From an uncultured Pelagibacteraceae bacterium (lineage in GTDB: Bacteria > Pseudomonadota > Alphaproteobacteria > Pelagibacterales > Pelagibacteraceae), in contig CACFTX010000001.1 of assembly GCA_902569405.1 (NCBI GenBank), positions 186,001 through 250,000 on the forward strand: a DNA stretch of 64,000 bases, in the 5' to 3' direction. This document shows positions 61,218-64,000 of the stretch, in pieces; positions within the stretch are counted from its first letter, which is position 1, and every line of letters starts with the position of its first letter. The notes below the pieces were generated by a model. That model was not told the DNA's origin, did not search any database, and saw only the letters and a program-made list of their open reading frames with translations. The position numbers and the translations under genes were made by a program.

Positions 61218-61550
61218 TTATTTTTTAAAGCTAATTGAGCTTTCTTCAAGTTTTTTTTTAAGTTCGCCGTTTTCATACATTTCTTTTACGATATCACAAC
61301 CACCAATAAATTCTTTTTTAATATACAGTTGTGGAATAGTAGGCCAATCACTAAATTTTTTAATTCCTTCTCTCAATTCTTGACTTTCCAGTACATTAAT
61401 TCCACGAAAATTAACTTCTAAAATTTTCAATATATTCGATACAGCCATTGAAAAACCACATTGAGGCGCATCAGGTGTACCTTTCATAAATAAACAAACT
61501 TGATTATCATTTATTGCACTTTGTATTAAATTTTTTGTTTCATCATTCAT
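61218..61550 (-). CDS. grxD: Monothiol glutaredoxin (Grx4 type)
   Basis: The 110-residue protein has the CGFS active site in [20 protein letters not shown] (cysteine about residue 31), [20 protein letters not shown] and the glutathione-binding loop. It carries or transfers iron-sulfur clusters, usually in a complex with BolA. The bolA gene is immediately upstream with no gap, and purL precedes that, which is a common alphaproteobacterial order. Confidence 0.95.
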   Translation of the reverse strand: MNDETKNLIQSAINDNQVCLFMKGTPDAPQCGFSMAVSNILKILEVNFRGINVLESQELREGIKKFSDWPTIPQLYIKKEFIGGCDIVKEMYENGELKKKLEESSISFKK

Positions 61551-61781
61551 TTATTTTTCCTTTGTTTTAATCGCAAGAGCATGAAGTTCATTACCCATTC
61601 TTCCTTTAAGAGAAGCATAAACCATCTTATGTTGCTCAATTTTACTTTTACCAGAAAATTGTGAAGAAACAACAGTAGCAGAATAATGATTACCATCACC
61701 AGCTAAATCTTGGATATCAACTGAAGCATCAGGTAAAGCTTCTTTTATAAATTTTTCAATTTCTTTTAAATCCATTGCCAT
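61551..61781 (-). CDS. BolA-family protein
   Basis: The protein (76 residues from the ATG at 61781) has the BolA fold: DLKEIEKFIKEALPDASVDI, DLAGDGNHYSATVVSSQF, with the cluster-ligand histidine, and HKMVYASLKGRMGNELHAL. It pairs with CGFS glutaredoxin in iron-sulfur or iron sensing. The frame to 61811 adds ten residues that overlap purL and do not match the family. The start is two bases past the purL stop. Confidence 0.9.
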   Translation of the reverse strand: MAMDLKEIEKFIKEALPDASVDIQDLAGDGNHYSATVVSSQFSGKSKIEQHKMVYASLKGRMGNELHALAIKTKEK

Positions 61782-61783
61782 TT

Positions 61784-63976
61784 TTATGCTTCCATATATT
61801 TTTTTAGCCAATTATTATTTGATAAAGTTAAGTCTTCAATTGATACTTTTGTTTTATCGTCAATAACAATATCTTTATCTAAAATAACACCCAATTCATC
61901 GTAATGCACAGAGTTTTTTTCTAATATTTCTTTAACCTGTTTGTAATTTTTTTTTTCAATTTCCACGATATATCTTCCCTGATCTTCTGCGAACATGTAT
62001 TGGAATTGACTTATTAATTGGCTTGGTTTTTTTATTTTAATGCCTTTTCTGCCTTTGATGCACATTTTTGCAACAGCAATAATAATTCCACCTAACGAAA
62101 CATCATGTGCAGATTTAACAAATTTTTTTTTAATCAAACTTAAAAGTGTTTCTCCATTATTTTTTTCATTAAATAGATTTACTTCAGGAGGAGGTCCGTT
62201 TTTAATATTTAAAATATCTCTAGAAAAAATACTTTGATCTAAATGACCTTCAGTCTTACCAATAACCAACACAACATTATCATTTTCTTTAAAATCCATT
62301 GTTATCATATCTTTATAATTTTTAATTAAACCAATACCTCCGATTGAAGGAGTTGGTTTAATACCTTTATCTTTTGTTTGATTATAGAAAGACACATTTC
62401 CAGAAACCACAGGGAAGTTTAAATATTTACTCGCTTCGCCAAGTCCTTTGACACACTCAACAAATTCACCCATATTTTCTTCCTTTTCAGGGTTTCCAAA
62501 ATTTAAACAATTTGTTATTGCAATAGGTTCGGCTCCAACTGAAATTAAATTCCTCCAACTTTCACAAACTACTTGTTTGCCTCCAGTCAATGGGTGTGCA
62601 TAACAATATGCAGCTGAAGCATCAACCGTTGCTGCTACTGCTTTATTGGTTCCATGAACTCTAACAATACCGGCATCATTTCCAGGCTTTTGAATTGTAT
62701 CTCCCATTACCGTGTGATCATATTGTTGCCAAATCCATTCTTTGCTACAGATATTTGGATTTGATAATAATTTATTTAAAACATTTAAAATTTTTAAATT
62801 TTTAAAACTATCTTTGTTAATTTTATTTTTTTTTGGTAATTTAGTTTTTTTCCATTTTCTGTCATACATGGGTGAGTTTTCCACTAAAGTATTTACAGGA
62901 ATATCAGCAACTTTTTTTTCATCATAAAAAAGCTCAATTTTTTTACTATCGGTTGTTTTTCCAATTATTGAAAAATCTAAATTCCATTTGTCGAATATTT
63001 TTTTAGCATCTTCTTCTTTGCCTTTTTCTAGCACTATGAGCATTCTTTCTTGACTTTCTGATAACATTATTTCGTATGGTGTCATGTTTAGTTCTCTACA
63101 AGGAACTTTGTTTAAATTAAGCTCTATCCCCAATTTTCCTTTCGATGCCATTTCTATACTTGATGAAGTTAGACCAGCAGCTCCCATATCTTGAATTGCT
63201 ATTATTGAGTCTCCAGCCATTAATTCTAAGCAAGCTTCAAGTAAAAGTTTTTCTGTAAAAGGATCTCCAACTTGAACAGTCGGTTTTTTTTCTTCTATTT
63301 TTTCATCAAAAATTGCTGATGCCATGCTAGCTCCATGAATTCCATCTCTTCCAGTTTTTGATCCGACATAAATAACTGGTTTATTAATTCCGGCTGCTTT
63401 TGAATAAAATATTTTATTTTTTTTCACTAGACCTAAGGTCATAGCGTTCACAAGTATATTGCCATTATAAGACTCATCAAAGCATGTTTGACCTCCAATT
63501 GTAGGTACACCTATACAGTTACCATATCCGCCAATTCCACGAACAACTCCTCTTAGCAAACTTTTAGTTTTTTTGTGTTGAGTAGAACCAAAATGTATTG
63601 AGTTTAGGTTTGCTATTGGTCGAGCACCCATTGTAAAAACATCTCTCATTATACCACCAACACCGGTAGCTGCTCCTTGATAAGGTTCTATAAATGAGGG
63701 GTGGTTGTGACTTTCTATTTTAAAGACAATTGCATCATCGTCTCCTATATCAACCACACCTGCATTTTCACCAGGACCCTGAATAACTTTTTTTCCTTTT
63801 GTAGGTAAATTTTTCAAGTGCAATCTTGATGATTTATAAGAGCAGTGTTCATTCCACATTGCAGAGAAAATTCCAAGTTCTGTAATATTTGGTACTCTAT
63901 TCAACAAATCACAAATCTTTTTATATTCATTTTTGTTTAATCCGTGTTCTATAGCTAATGACTCGTTTACTTCCAT
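61784..63976 (-). CDS. purL: Phosphoribosylformylglycinamidine synthase subunit PurL
   Basis: The 730-residue protein is the small-form PurL, which needs separate PurQ and PurS and forms formylglycinamidine ribonucleotide in purine synthesis. Signatures are [20 protein letters not shown] (about residues 39-58), [37 protein letters not shown] loops ([20 protein letters not shown]) and [17 protein letters not shown] near the end. It leads the purL-bolA-grxD unit; its promoter lies at or beyond the window end. Confidence 0.97.
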   Translation of the reverse strand: MEVNESLAIEHGLNKNEYKKICDLLNRVPNITELGIFSAMWNEHCSYKSSRLHLKNLPTKGKKVIQGPGENAGVVDIGDDDAIVFKIESHNHPSFIEPYQGAATGVGGIMRDVFTMGARPIANLNSIHFGSTQHKKTKSLLRGVVRGIGGYGNCIGVPTIGGQTCFDESYNGNILVNAMTLGLVKKNKIFYSKAAGINKPVIYVGSKTGRDGIHGASMASAIFDEKIEEKKPTVQVGDPFTEKLLLEACLELMAGDSIIAIQDMGAAGLTSSSIEMASKGKLGIELNLNKVPCRELNMTPYEIMLSESQERMLIVLEKGKEEDAKKIFDKWNLDFSIIGKTTDSKKIELFYDEKKVADIPVNTLVENSPMYDRKWKKTKLPKKNKINKDSFKNLKILNVLNKLLSNPNICSKEWIWQQYDHTVMGDTIQKPGNDAGIVRVHGTNKAVAATVDASAAYCYAHPLTGGKQVVCESWRNLISVGAEPIAITNCLNFGNPEKEENMGEFVECVKGLGEASKYLNFPVVSGNVSFYNQTKDKGIKPTPSIGGIGLIKNYKDMITMDFKENDNVVLVIGKTEGHLDQSIFSRDILNIKNGPPPEVNLFNEKNNGETLLSLIKKKFVKSAHDVSLGGIIIAVAKMCIKGRKGIKIKKPSQLISQFQYMFAEDQGRYIVEIEKKNYKQVKEILEKNSVHYDELGVILDKDIVIDDKTKVSIEDLTLSNNNWLKKYMEA

Positions 63977-64000
63977 TATTTTAAATTAGTTATTAAATTT

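Noticed and set aside
61782..61811. Ten-residue N-terminal extension of BolA
   Set aside because: It overlaps the end of purL and does not match the family; the start at 61781 is correctly placed.

Overview
This is a very AT-rich, tightly packed bacterial chromosome segment. Most neighbouring genes overlap by 1-8 bases or are a few bases apart, and no gap exceeds about 250 bases. Gene content and order (purL-bolA-grxD, split amino-acid ABC importer, methylcitrate operon, dimethylglycine dehydrogenase-type enzymes, cysteine-free S4, Pelagibacter-like small membrane proteins) point to a streamlined marine alphaproteobacterium of the SAR11 clade (Candidatus Pelagibacter or a close relative). This is inferred from recognised proteins and base composition, not from a search.

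Layout. 1-5607: amino-acid and methylated-amine catabolism (class III aminotransferase end, alanine dehydrogenase, SET protein, two FAD oxidoreductases), then a convergent two-HTH regulator with an operator-like array. 6667-8278: small membrane protein, secreted nuclease, BASS-family transporter. 8294-25578: accessory region with glycosyltransferases, an oxidoreductase, a tRNA with CAT anticodon, an overlapping operon of a diiron ferritin-like membrane protein, a NodU-type carbamoyltransferase and a 53-residue membrane protein, an SGNH protein, a block of secreted or membrane proteins of unknown function, and a second glycan group (LicD-like, methyltransferase, rfbB, GT2). 25582-29981: spermidine and methylthioadenosine locus (apt divergent from mtnP-mtnA-small membrane protein-class II aldolase, then a fused AdoMet decarboxylase/aminopropyltransferase). 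30041-32276: polar amino-acid ABC importer without its ATPase, with a strong hairpin between binding protein and permeases. 32279-40408: surface-sugar genes and assorted metabolism. 40453-47364: rpoZ, dusA, TauE-type exporter, phosphohexomutase, nrdAB. 47368-52193: probable gph-lysE-prpD-prpB-prpC operon. 52266-60553: a GlmU acetyltransferase half with glmS, DAHP synthase, nadE, cysS, cimA, trmJ-like. 60595-63976: rpsD, then grxD-bolA-purL on the other strand.

How the genes work together. Spermidine synthesis releases methylthioadenosine; MtnP, MtnA and the aldolase can take that to a methylthio-aldehyde plus dihydroxyacetone phosphate while Apt recovers the adenine, so one locus makes the polyamine and recycles its by-product. 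The aminotransferase would produce alanine that Ald returns to pyruvate. PrpD/B/C form a methylcitrate cycle for propionyl-CoA. GlmS and GlmU-C, with the phosphohexomutase, feed cell-wall sugars.

The best candidates for undescribed biology are the ferritin-like/carbamoyltransferase/53-residue operon, the unknown secreted and membrane proteins at 16914-22239, and the compact spermidine-MTA locus. No CRISPR array, rRNA, transposase or prophage gene was seen.
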